Below, piece after piece: positions 1-5,260 of a DNA stretch of 5,330 nt (its first letter is position 1; the number at the start of each line of letters is the position of its first letter). This DNA comes from Candidatus Kaiserbacteria bacterium (GTDB lineage Bacteria > Patescibacteriota > Minisyncoccia > Phycocordibacterales > UBA2100). Position numbers and translations under genes: made by a program. Location of the stretch: NCBI GenBank assembly GCA_026996985.1, contig JALWJR010000031.1, positions 1 through 5,330 on the forward strand, written 5' to 3'. The notes below the pieces were generated by a model. It had not been told where the DNA came from. It was given only the letters and a program-made list of their open reading frames with translations, and made no database searches.

Positions 1-138
1 CTCCTGGATAGGCTAAAAAAGTACCCCCAGTATTTGGGTGGCGCCATACCGGAGAAAGTTGTAAAAGATATGCCGGAGATGAGCAAAATTTTGCGCAACT
101 TCGCCCTTTTAAGCATTAAAAAAACTGGCATCAAGTGA
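1..138 (+). CDS. 3' end of an unidentified protein gene (partial)
   Basis: Reading frame 1 is open from the window edge to a TGA at 136-138, giving the last 45 residues of a protein whose start lies outside the window. The tail reads LLDRLKKYPQYLGG near the edge and ends in SIKKTGIK. It is basic, probably helical, and has no membrane segment or motif that I recognise, so I assign no function. Codon use and base composition resemble the following secA gene, which supports it being real coding sequence. Only 21 bases separate its stop from the secA start, and the predicted secA -35 lies inside its last codons. If TGA were read as a sense codon the frame would end at a TAA 12 bases later, but nothing else in the window suggests recoding. 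Confidence 0.7.
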   Translation, partial: LLDRLKKYPQYLGGAIPEKVVKDMPEMSKILRNFALLSIKKTGIK

Positions 139-153
139 TTATTTGTGTAATAT
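125..153 (+). promoter_or_regulatory. Predicted leaderless promoter of secA
   Basis: A -35-like CTGGCA (125-130, 4 of 6 against TTGACA) is followed after 17 bases by a -10-like TAATAT (148-153, 4 of 6 against TATAAT). Six bases then separate the -10 from the ATG at 160, so transcription would begin at or next to the A of the start codon. An overlapping TATAAG at 151-156 is an alternative -10. There is no purine-rich ribosome binding site between 139 and 159. The individual hexamers are weak; the main support is that the same geometry recurs before three other genes in this window. Confidence 0.5.
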
Positions 154-159
154 AAGTTT

Positions 160-2571
160 ATGAAAATTTTACAGAAAATATTTGGAGACGAAAACAAACA
201 TGCGCTAAAGAAGGCGCAAAAGGTGGTGGACAAAGTGAACGCTTTTGAAGGTGAAATCTCCAAATTGTCCAATGAACAACTAAAAGCCAAAACAGCTGAA
301 TTTAAGGAGCGCCTCTCAAAAGGCGAGACTCTTGACGATATTATGCCCGAGGCGTTTGCAACTGTAAGGGAAGCTTCCAAGCGTACACTTAATCAACGTC
401 ATTATGATGTGCAGATAATAGGTGGGGCGGTGCTGCATCAGGGAGACATTGCCGAGATGCGCACCGGAGAAGGTAAAACTTTGGTTGCAACATTGCCGGC
501 ATATCTAAACGCTCTGACAGGCGAGGGTGTTCATGTGGTGACGGTAAACGATTATCTTTCTCGCCGTGACGCAGTTTGGATGGGTCAGATATATTCATTT
601 TTGGGGTTGAGTGTCGGTGTGCTAAATCACGAGGCTTCTTTTTTGTATACACCGACAGAGCAAGATGGTGAAGTGGATATACACAGAGACGAAGAAGGCT
701 CTTTTAAAGTTGAAGAAGCTCTTCTTACCCCGGTTTCAAGAAAAGAAGCATATCAGGCTGATATCGTATACGGAACAAATCAAGAATTCGGCTTTGACTA
801 TCTCAGAGATAATCTCTCTTACTCACCTCGGGAGATAAGGCAAAGGGGACACAATTTTGCAATAGTTGACGAGGTTGACTCAATTTTGATTGACGAGGCG
901 CGCACTCCGCTTATTATCTCAGCGCCCTCATCCGAGGCCGAGGATTTGTATATAAAATTTGCAGACATAGCGCGTCATCTAAAAGAGGGAGAAGACTATA
1001 CCGTTGACGAAAAGCAAAGGGCAATACAGTTGACGGATGCCGGAATAACCAAAGCCGAAAAACTCTTGGGCGTTGAGAATATATACACAGATAAAGGAAT
1101 AAAATATGTACACCATCTTGAAACAGCGGTACGCGCCAAAGCTCTCTTTAAAAGAGATACTCACTATTTGATAAAAGATGGGGAGGTGGTAATTATTGAT
1201 GAGTTCACGGGCAGAATGCAACCGGGCAGGCGCTGGAGCGAGGGTTTGCATCAAGCCATAGAGGCAAAAGAGGGAGTGAAGATACAACAAGAGTCAAAAA
1301 CTTTTGCATCAATCACATATCAAAATTACTTTAGAATGTACAAAAAACTTGCCGGAATGACGGGAACTGCCGTCTCTTCCTCGGAGGAGTTCTACAAAGT
1401 GTATGGATTAAACACCGTAGCGATTCCGACAAACAAACCTGTACGCAGAATAGATCATGAAGACCTGATTTTTCAAACCGAGAAAGGAAAGTTCACGGCC
1501 TTGGCTAGAAAGGTAAAAGAGCTACACAAGAAGGGACAGCCTGTTTTGTTAGGCACCATCTCGGTTGAGAAAAACGAAGTACTCTCGGCATATTTAAAAC
1601 AAGCGGGAGTGCCGCATCAAATTCTAAATGCAAAAAATCATGAAAAAGAAGGAGAAATAATAGCTCAAGCGGGCAGAAAAGGGGCTGTGACTGTTGCAAC
1701 CAACATGGCGGGAAGGGGAGTAGATATTAAACTCGGAGGCGCAACCGCCACAGAGCAAGAAGCTCAAGAGGTTAGGGAGCTGGGCGGTTTATTTGTAATA
1801 GGTACCGAGCGACACGAAGCGCGAAGAATAGACGATCAGCTACGAGGTCGCGCCGGAAGACAAGGTGATCCGGGGGAGACTCAGTTTTATGTATCACTTG
1901 AAGATGATCTCATGAGAGTGTTTGCGGGAGATACGATAAAAAGCATGATGGGCAAATTTGGAATTCCTGAAGACGAGCCCATATACAACAAAATGATAAC
2001 AAGAGCGTTGGAAAGCGCTCAAAAGAAAATAGAGGGCTTTCATTTTGATGCACGCAAACAGGTTTTAGCTTACGATGATGTGTTAAACAAACAAAGGATC
2101 AGCATCTACGCCAAAAGAATGAAGATATTAACCGGAGACGAGCAGGTGCTTGACAGTACACTTGAGGAGATGTTTGAAGATGATAAAGAGACTCTGGAGT
2201 TGATAAAGCAAAAGAAAGAAGAATTACAAGAAGAATTTTACAATCAACTGAAAATCTTACTCCTCCAAACGATAGATTTGCTATGGGTCTCACACCTTGA
2301 GACAATGGAGTATCTAAGGAGCTCTGTAAATTTAAGAGCTTACGGACAGAGAGACCCGCTTGTTGAGTATAAAAAAGAAGGCTTGAGATTGTATAAAGAG
2401 CTGCAAGAGAACTTAAAAACAAAAATAAAATACCTAATACCTCATTTATCAACTCCCAAAAAACAGCAAGAGAGTACGATTGAAATAAAGCCCAGTTCAA
2501 AAATAGGCAGAAACGACCCGTGCCCCTGTGGCAGTGGCAAGAAATACAAAAAATGCTGCATGCCTTCATAG
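160..2571 (+). CDS. secA: Preprotein translocase ATPase SecA
   Basis: SecA is the cytoplasmic ATPase that pushes unfolded preproteins through SecYEG. The 803-residue product starts with the usual SecA N-terminus (MKILQKIFG). Nucleotide-binding domain 1 shows the Q motif near residue 85, Walker A MRTGEGKT (100-107) and the Walker B/DEAD block VDEVDSILIDEARTPLIIS (236-254). The preprotein-crosslinking region includes IIDEFTGRM (345-353). Domain 2 carries TNMAGRGVDIKLGG (514-527) and the arginine-finger block QLRGRAGRQGD (560-570). The two-helix finger tip LRAYGQRDP (725-733, Tyr728) is present. The tail ends in a zinc-binding SEC-C motif with Cys788, Cys790, Cys799 and Cys800. Two oddities: an acidic insertion of about 25-30 residues (roughly 160-190) ahead of RKEAYQADIVYGTN, and only about 54 residues between VLNKQR (641-646) and LLQTID (701-706), so the helical wing is much shorter than in E. 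coli SecA (901 residues). Both are familiar from Parcubacteria-type SecA. Identity is certain. Confidence 0.98.
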   Translation: MKILQKIFGDENKHALKKAQKVVDKVNAFEGEISKLSNEQLKAKTAEFKERLSKGETLDDIMPEAFATVREASKRTLNQRHYDVQIIGGAVLHQGDIAEMRTGEGKTLVATLPAYLNALTGEGVHVVTVNDYLSRRDAVWMGQIYSFLGLSVGVLNHEASFLYTPTEQDGEVDIHRDEEGSFKVEEALLTPVSRKEAYQADIVYGTNQEFGFDYLRDNLSYSPREIRQRGHNFAIVDEVDSILIDEARTPLIISAPSSEAEDLYIKFADIARHLKEGEDYTVDEKQRAIQLTDAGITKAEKLLGVENIYTDKGIKYVHHLETAVRAKALFKRDTHYLIKDGEVVIIDEFTGRMQPGRRWSEGLHQAIEAKEGVKIQQESKTFASITYQNYFRMYKKLAGMTGTAVSSSEEFYKVYGLNTVAIPTNKPVRRIDHEDLIFQTEKGKFTALARKVKELHKKGQPVLLGTISVEKNEVLSAYLKQAGVPHQILNAKNHEKEGEIIAQAGRKGAVTVATNMAGRGVDIKLGGATATEQEAQEVRELGGLFVIGTERHEARRIDDQLRGRAGRQGDPGETQFYVSLEDDLMRVFAGDTIKSMMGKFGIPEDEPIYNKMITRALESAQKKIEGFHFDARKQVLAYDDVLNKQRISIYAKRMKILTGDEQVLDSTLEEMFEDDKETLELIKQKKEELQEEFYNQLKILLLQTIDLLWVSHLETMEYLRSSVNLRAYGQRDPLVEYKKEGLRLYKELQENLKTKIKYLIPHLSTPKKQQESTIEIKPSSKIGRNDPCPCGSGKKYKKCCMPS

Positions 2572-2596
2572 AAAGGTTTGTTTCTAACAATAGTAC

Positions 2597-2629
2597 ACAA
2601 AAACCCGACCCTTTAGGGTCGGTTTTTGT
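2597..2629 (+). terminator. Intrinsic terminator after secA, possibly bidirectional
   Basis: Twenty-five bases after the secA stop there is a GC-rich hairpin: GACCC (2607-2611) pairs with GGGTC (2616-2620) around a TTTA loop, continued by CC/GG with one unpaired C at 2604. The stem is flanked by AAAAA (2599-2603) and TTTTT (2623-2627). The T-tract on the + strand is what a Rho-independent terminator needs, and the matching A-tract upstream would serve transcripts arriving on the - strand. It ends the secA transcription unit and isolates it from the AT-rich region beyond. Confidence 0.9.
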
Positions 2630-2782
2630 ATGCGCAATAAACATAGTAAATTTAAGGTAATATGCTAAAAATATGGCTTAAACACGTATCTCGGATAGAC
2701 AATAAAAGCTTATTTAACAATAACCAATGAATAAGTTAAGTAAAGAAGGCACAAATCAGTTGTTTTCAATTTTTACAAAAAA

Positions 2783-2810
2783 CATAAAACATGCTCAATA
2801 TGGTTTTATG
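2783..2810. repeat. 8-bp inverted repeat
   Basis: CATAAAAC (2783-2790) and GTTTTATG (2803-2810) are exact reverse complements separated by 12 bases. Part of the right arm also takes part in a second pairing: CAATATGGTTT (2796-2806) is the exact reverse complement of AAACCATATTG (2924-2934). The two pairings are mutually exclusive in RNA, so this stretch could switch between a local hairpin and a longer-range fold. Function unknown. Confidence 0.6.
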
Positions 2811-2895
2811 AAAAGACGGTTTACAACTACTTAATTAAATACTGCTGCAAGTTTGATTTCTCAATTTTCTGTAGCTGAAATGAAAGTTTTATTTT

Positions 2896-2913
2896 ATAGG
2901 AATATATTCCTAT
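2896..2913. repeat. Perfect 18-bp palindrome
   Basis: ATAGGAATATATTCCTAT is perfectly self-complementary over 18 bases with no loop. A palindrome without a spacer is a poor RNA hairpin but a plausible binding site for a dimeric DNA-binding protein. No gene start follows within 800 bases on the + strand. The high A+T background makes partial palindromes common, but the GG/CC core and full length make chance less likely. Confidence 0.6.
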
Positions 2914-2943
2914 GAATATATTTAAACCATATTGTTTAAGTAA

Positions 2944-2984
2944 TTAAATAAGCTATATGCTTTGATCTGACATAGCTTATTTAA
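2944..2984. repeat. 13-bp perfect hairpin with a 15-base loop
   Basis: TTAAATAAGCTAT (2944-2956) pairs exactly with ATAGCTTATTTAA (2972-2984). The loop is 2957-2971. No T-run follows, so it does not look like an intrinsic terminator. The sequence AGCTTATTTAA from its right arm also occurs at 2707-2717, so one 11-mer is present three times (twice direct, once inverted) within 280 bases. It sits 4 bases after a 6-bp inverted repeat, TTAAAC (2922-2927) with GTTTAA (2934-2939). It could be part of a structured RNA or a remnant of a small mobile element. Confidence 0.65.
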
Positions 2985-3425
2985 ACTTTGGACATTACAA
3001 AAGCAAGATTTAAACACTGCAAGTAGACAGTTAACCTAAGGGCAGGGAAGAAAGTGGTTTTTGATAATGTTTTGCACGCTCGCATGAGAGTTTTTGCCTT
3101 TTTATTAATCCATTTGTCTGCAGTTTCACTCTAGTAAATAATTAATACTGCTTTTGAAATAGCGTTTTTTTGTAGTGTTGAGACCTCCCATCTCGTATAG
3201 CCCACTCGAGAGCTGACCCGGTATTTCCTTATTTTCTCTTTTGTTGAGGTGTTATTTATTTTGTTATGAGTTACCTTTTTTCATTTCACGGCCCCTTTTT
3301 TAAATTGTCATACGTTACAATTGCTGTTTATTGTAAAAGATATTAAAAACTCAACTTTCTTTTGTGAGGTCTTTTATGAGAATTTGTCTAAAATCCAAAC
3401 AATTGAGGCGAAAAATATCACATTT

Positions 3426-3443
3426 GAGGTGTTTTATAAACAC
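3426..3443 (+). repeat. GAGGTG motif copy with palindromic TATAAA core
   Basis: GAGGTGTTTTATAAACAC contains the palindrome GTGTTT-TAT-AAACAC (3429-3443) and a TATAAA at 3435-3440. A close relative, GAGGTGTTATAAATACAC, lies at 4215-4232 ahead of obgE; both are 18 bases long and start and end alike. Looser versions occur at 3246 (GAGGTGTTATTTA) and 3366 (GAGGTCTTTTATGAG). The motif could be a promoter element or a protein-binding site. No reading frame follows this copy. Confidence 0.45.
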
Positions 3444-3706
3444 TAACAATTGAGTATTCAGAAAATAAACACAGCTTTTGCTTTAAATTTTCCCATAAGG
3501 TTTTTAAATAAAAATTTTCCAGACCGTGTTTTGTGATAATGATAAGCTTAGATTTTCAATTTTTGGCCGAAAAACAGCACCCCTTACAATTTTGTTTCGT
3601 AAAAATATTAATAAAATCTCTTTTTTAGATAATTTTGCTTTAAATTCTTAAAGTCTATACCTCATATACTCTAATTTTGGCATAGTTATTAAAAGGAAAA
3701 AATCTA

Positions 3707-3734
3707 TTGATTTTTTACTTTAGTATGCTAAAGT
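3707..3734 (+). promoter_or_regulatory. Predicted leaderless promoter of the TrpR-like gene
   Basis: TTGATT (3707-3712, 4 of 6 against TTGACA) is followed after 16 bases by TAAAGT (3729-3734, 4 of 6 against TATAAT), and the ATG at 3742 follows after 7 bases. Transcription would then start at about the first codon. No ribosome binding site is visible between this -10 and the ATG. The spacer and -10 coincide with the palindrome at 3717-3734, so a bound dimer would block RNA polymerase. TAGTAT at 3721-3726 is a possible alternative -10. Confidence 0.45.
3717..3734. promoter_or_regulatory. Palindromic operator upstream of the TrpR-like gene
   Basis: ACTTTAG (3717-3723), spacer TATG (3724-3727) and CTAAAGT (3728-3734) form a perfect 7+4+7 inverted repeat ending 7 bases before the ATG. 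The same arms and spacing recur at 4040-4057 just after the gene. The inner TAG-N4-CTA matches the core of the E. coli trp operator as I recall it (ACTAG-TTAA-CTAGT). A TrpR-family dimer encoded next door is the obvious candidate to bind it. Binding and autorepression are inferred. Confidence 0.7.
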
Positions 3735-3741
3735 GTATTTT

Positions 3742-4032
3742 ATGAGTACTAAACCAACATGGGTTCAAAGCGATATAGATGAACTTGCAGCTGTTTTCTT
3801 ACATCTGGATTCTTTAGAAGAAGTAAAGCTTTTTTTAGATGATATTTGTACAGAAAAAGAAATGATAGAAATAGCTAACAGATGGAAAGTGGCAAGAATG
3901 TTAATTGCGGGTTTGAGCTGGAAGAAAATAGAGAAAATAACCGGTGTCAGTAGTGCAACTATAGCCAAAGTTGCCAAGCGAATGCAAAACAAAAAAGGGG
4001 GAATAGCGCATGTTTTGTCGAAATTGGTGTAA
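3742..4032 (+). CDS. TrpR-like DNA-binding regulator, YerC/YecD type
   Basis: This 96-residue basic protein matches the Trp repressor superfamily. An N-terminal helical part (SDIDELAAVFLHLDSLEEVKLFLDDI) is followed by the typical TEKEMIEIANRWKVARML helix and then a helix-turn-helix, LSWKKIEKITGVSSATIAKV (about residues 58-77), ending near the KKGG segment usual in YerC/YecD proteins. Such proteins are small all-helical dimers that bind palindromes; only true TrpR is known to respond to tryptophan, and the ligand of this type is uncertain. I chose ATG 3742 over GTG 3733, because the GTG lies inside the operator and ATG fits the promoter spacing. The gene stands alone, flanked by two copies of one palindrome, which suggests autoregulation. 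No trp biosynthesis gene is visible. The regulator call is solid; the target genes are not known. Confidence 0.9.
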   Translation: MSTKPTWVQSDIDELAAVFLHLDSLEEVKLFLDDICTEKEMIEIANRWKVARMLIAGLSWKKIEKITGVSSATIAKVAKRMQNKKGGIAHVLSKLV

Positions 4033-4039
4033 AAAACGC

Positions 4040-4057
4040 ACTTTAGTAAACTAAAGT
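4040..4057. promoter_or_regulatory. Second copy of the palindromic operator
   Basis: ACTTTAG (4040-4046), TAAA (4047-4050) and CTAAAGT (4051-4057) repeat both arms of the upstream operator exactly, with the same 4-base spacing, 7 bases after the stop codon of the TrpR-like gene. A weak promoter-like pair, TTGGTG (4024-4029) and TAAACT (4047-4052) with a 17-base spacer, overlaps it. It may control transcription towards obgE, or let two dimers act together on the gene between. A role as terminator is less likely: the stem is AT-rich and is followed only by ACTTTTG rather than a clean T-run. Confidence 0.6.
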
Positions 4058-4123
4058 ACTTTTGTACATAGGTTTTTCTTTAAATTTTTTGGGTTTTTTA
4101 TTTTATCAACAAGGTTTTGAAAA

Positions 4124-4156
4124 CTGTTTTTCTCAACAAAATGATATCAAAAACAG
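4124..4156. repeat. 8-bp inverted repeat in the spacer before obgE
   Basis: CTGTTTTT (4124-4131) and AAAAACAG (4149-4156) are exact reverse complements around a 17-base loop. The arms are mostly A and T and no T-run follows, so it is a weak hairpin at best. The rest of the 239-base spacer is AT-rich, with T-runs at 4085-4104, and holds no convincing gene. Confidence 0.35.
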
Positions 4157-4214
4157 ATTGATACAAAGCACTTGTCATAAATTGCAATTTGTAGAACACA
4201 AAAAAGTGAAAATA

Positions 4215-4232
4215 GAGGTGTTATAAATACAC
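4215..4232 (+). promoter_or_regulatory. GAGGTG motif copy with an extended -10, upstream of obgE
   Basis: GAGGTGTTATAAATACAC resembles the copy at 3426-3443. It contains an extended -10: TG (4219-4220), one base, then TATAAA (4222-4227). No -35 is seen at the expected distance, which extended -10 promoters tolerate. A start near 4234 would give obgE a leader of about 38 bases, in addition to the leaderless transcript predicted from the closer promoter. Confidence 0.4.
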
Positions 4233-4236
4233 TTTA

Positions 4237-4265
4237 TTGCATTTTTTAAACCGAGCGCTTATAGT
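4237..4265 (+). promoter_or_regulatory. Predicted leaderless promoter of obgE
   Basis: TTGCAT (4237-4242), a 17-base spacer and TATAGT (4260-4265, 5 of 6 against TATAAT) precede the ATG by six bases (4266-4271), the same spacing as before secA and gatB. The only bases between the -10 and ATG are TAAAAG, so no ribosome binding site fits. The -35 is weak (3 of 6). Confidence 0.5.
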
Positions 4266-4271
4266 TAAAAG

Positions 4272-5246
4272 ATGGTATTTGTAGATGAGATAAAACTTTA
4301 CGCTAAAGCCGGCTCAGGAGGAGACGGTGTTGTTCGCTGGAGGCGTCTTAAAGGGCTGTCAAAAGGCGGCCCTTTCGGAGGAGATGGCGGGAAAGGCGGT
4401 GATGTATACATAGAAGCGGTACCTGAGATAACAATTCTGGAAAAATATAGGGGAAATACTGAGTTTACAGCTGAAGATGGGCAAGATGGCGCATCAGGTA
4501 TCAAAAAAGGCAAGGCCGGTGAGGATATTACAATTAGATTGCCGGTAGGGTCATTTGTTGTGGTGGAGGAGACCGGCGAGGAATTTGATCTGATTTTACC
4601 CGGAGAGAAGCATAAAATTTTAAAAGGGGGAGCGGGAGGATATGGAAATGCGTATTTTAAAAGTTCTACAAACACAACACCAAAAAAAGCCACAAAGGGC
4701 AAAAAAGGGCAGGAGAGTGTTATTTCCGTAGAATTGCGCCTTTTAGCGCATTTTGGGCTTGTTGGAGCGCCAAATGCGGGCAAAACCTCACTGCTTAATG
4801 CGCTTACAAAAACAAAAGCAAAAACCGCCGATTACCCATTTACAACATTAGAACCAAATCTGGGCGTATTTGACGGTCTTTTGATAGCCGATATACCCGG
4901 TTTAATAGAAGGAGCGTCTTTGGGGAAAGGGTTGGGTCATAAGTTTTTAAAGCACATAAAACGCACAAAAACCTTGATATTCTGTATCTCGGTTGAACGA
5001 GATAATATTTTAGAGGAATATAAATTGCTTAAAAAAGAGCTGGTAAGTTACTCTCCCGATCTGACTCAGAAAAATGAGATTATATTACTTACAAAAACAG
5101 ATTTAGTTTTAGCACAAGAATTGGATAAAAAAATATCTGAACTCAGGGGAGAGTTTGAGAAAGTTTTGCCTGTTTCGGTTTATGATAAAAACTTGTTGGA
5201 CAATCTAAAGCGAGAATTAAAAAATTTGATATTACAAGATAAATAA
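4272..5246 (+). CDS. obgE: Obg-family GTPase ObgE/CgtA, short form
   Basis: Obg proteins are essential GTPases that bind the large ribosomal subunit during its assembly and link it to stress responses. The 324-residue product begins with the glycine-rich Obg fold (about 1-157), including KGGPFGGDGGKGGDV (31-45) and GNAYFKSSTNTTPKKA (125-140). The G domain follows: G1 GAPNAGKTS (165-173), the G2 switch YPFTTLEPN (188-196), G3 DIPGLIEGA (207-215), G4 TKTD (274-277) where NKxD is commoner, and a poorly conserved G5 around VSVYD (301-305). The protein ends soon after, so the C-terminal extension present in B. subtilis and E. coli Obg (about 390-430 residues) is missing, as in many reduced genomes. 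The ATG at 4272 matches the usual N-terminus (MxFVDE). It lies 14 bases before gatB, but gatB has its own promoter signal. Confidence 0.97.
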   Translation: MVFVDEIKLYAKAGSGGDGVVRWRRLKGLSKGGPFGGDGGKGGDVYIEAVPEITILEKYRGNTEFTAEDGQDGASGIKKGKAGEDITIRLPVGSFVVVEETGEEFDLILPGEKHKILKGGAGGYGNAYFKSSTNTTPKKATKGKKGQESVISVELRLLAHFGLVGAPNAGKTSLLNALTKTKAKTADYPFTTLEPNLGVFDGLLIADIPGLIEGASLGKGLGHKFLKHIKRTKTLIFCISVERDNILEEYKLLKKELVSYSPDLTQKNEIILLTKTDLVLAQELDKKISELRGEFEKVLPVSVYDKNLLDNLKRELKNLILQDK

Positions 5247-5254
5247 AGTACAAT
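5226..5254 (+). promoter_or_regulatory. Predicted leaderless promoter of gatB inside the end of obgE
   Basis: TTGATA (5226-5231, 5 of 6 against TTGACA), an exact 17-base spacer and TACAAT (5249-5254, 5 of 6 against TATAAT) form the best sigma-70-type promoter in the window. Six bases (CTCGCT) separate it from the ATG at 5261. The -35 and most of the spacer lie within the last codons of obgE. No Shine-Dalgarno sequence precedes the ATG. Confidence 0.65.
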
Positions 5255-5260
5255 CTCGCT

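Larger units (their letters stand above)
2630..3706. other. Long AT-rich intergenic region without a credible gene
   Basis: About 1.08 kb between the secA terminator and the promoter of the TrpR-like gene has no reading frame of useful length on either strand, no tRNA or rRNA signature, and no sequence I recognise from tmRNA, RNase P RNA or SRP RNA. It is much richer in A and T than secA. What it does hold is a cluster of inverted repeats (2783-2984), a palindromic promoter-like motif at 3426-3443 with looser relatives at 3246 and 3366, and a short patch of much higher GC content at about 3178-3228. It may be a decayed gene, a regulatory or structured RNA locus, or plain spacer; the sequence alone does not decide. 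Confidence 0.6.

Noticed and set aside
136..150. Recoded TGA (glycine, as in Gracilibacteria or SR1)
   Set aside because: A TAA does follow four codons later in frame, but secA, the TrpR-like gene and obgE contain no in-frame TGA, so the standard code fits.
2099..2644. 181-codon open frame on the - strand across the secA 3' end
   Set aside because: It is fully antisense to conserved SecA sequence and the terminator, is Cys/Leu/Ser-rich without a recognisable domain, and has no promoter or start context. It is a shadow of secA.
3246..3443. CRISPR array or CRISPR remnant
   Set aside because: The GAGGTG copies are short, imperfect and differ in length; there are no uniform repeats of 25-37 bases with regular spacers and no cas gene nearby.
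2630..3706. tRNA, tmRNA, RNase P RNA or SRP RNA gene
   Set aside because: I found no TTCGAA-type T-loop with a matching acceptor stem and none of the conserved core sequences of these RNAs.
3733..3741. GTG at 3733 as the start of the TrpR-like protein
   Set aside because: It would add only three residues and lies inside the operator/-10. The ATG at 3742 is a better codon and fits the spacing from the promoter.
4040..4067. Intrinsic terminator after the TrpR-like gene
   Set aside because: The 7-bp stem is AT-rich and is followed by ACTTTTG, not a clean T-run. Its exact match to the upstream palindrome favours an operator.
4062..4226. 54-codon + strand frame starting with TTG between the TrpR-like gene and obgE
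   Set aside because: It needs a TTG start, has AT-driven composition (many Phe, Leu, Lys and Gln), resembles no family I know, and its end runs into the GAGGTG motif. Not enough to call a gene.
4298..4783. 161-codon open frame on the - strand within obgE
   Set aside because: Its many prolines mirror the glycine codons of the Obg N-terminal domain, which is typical of a shadow frame.
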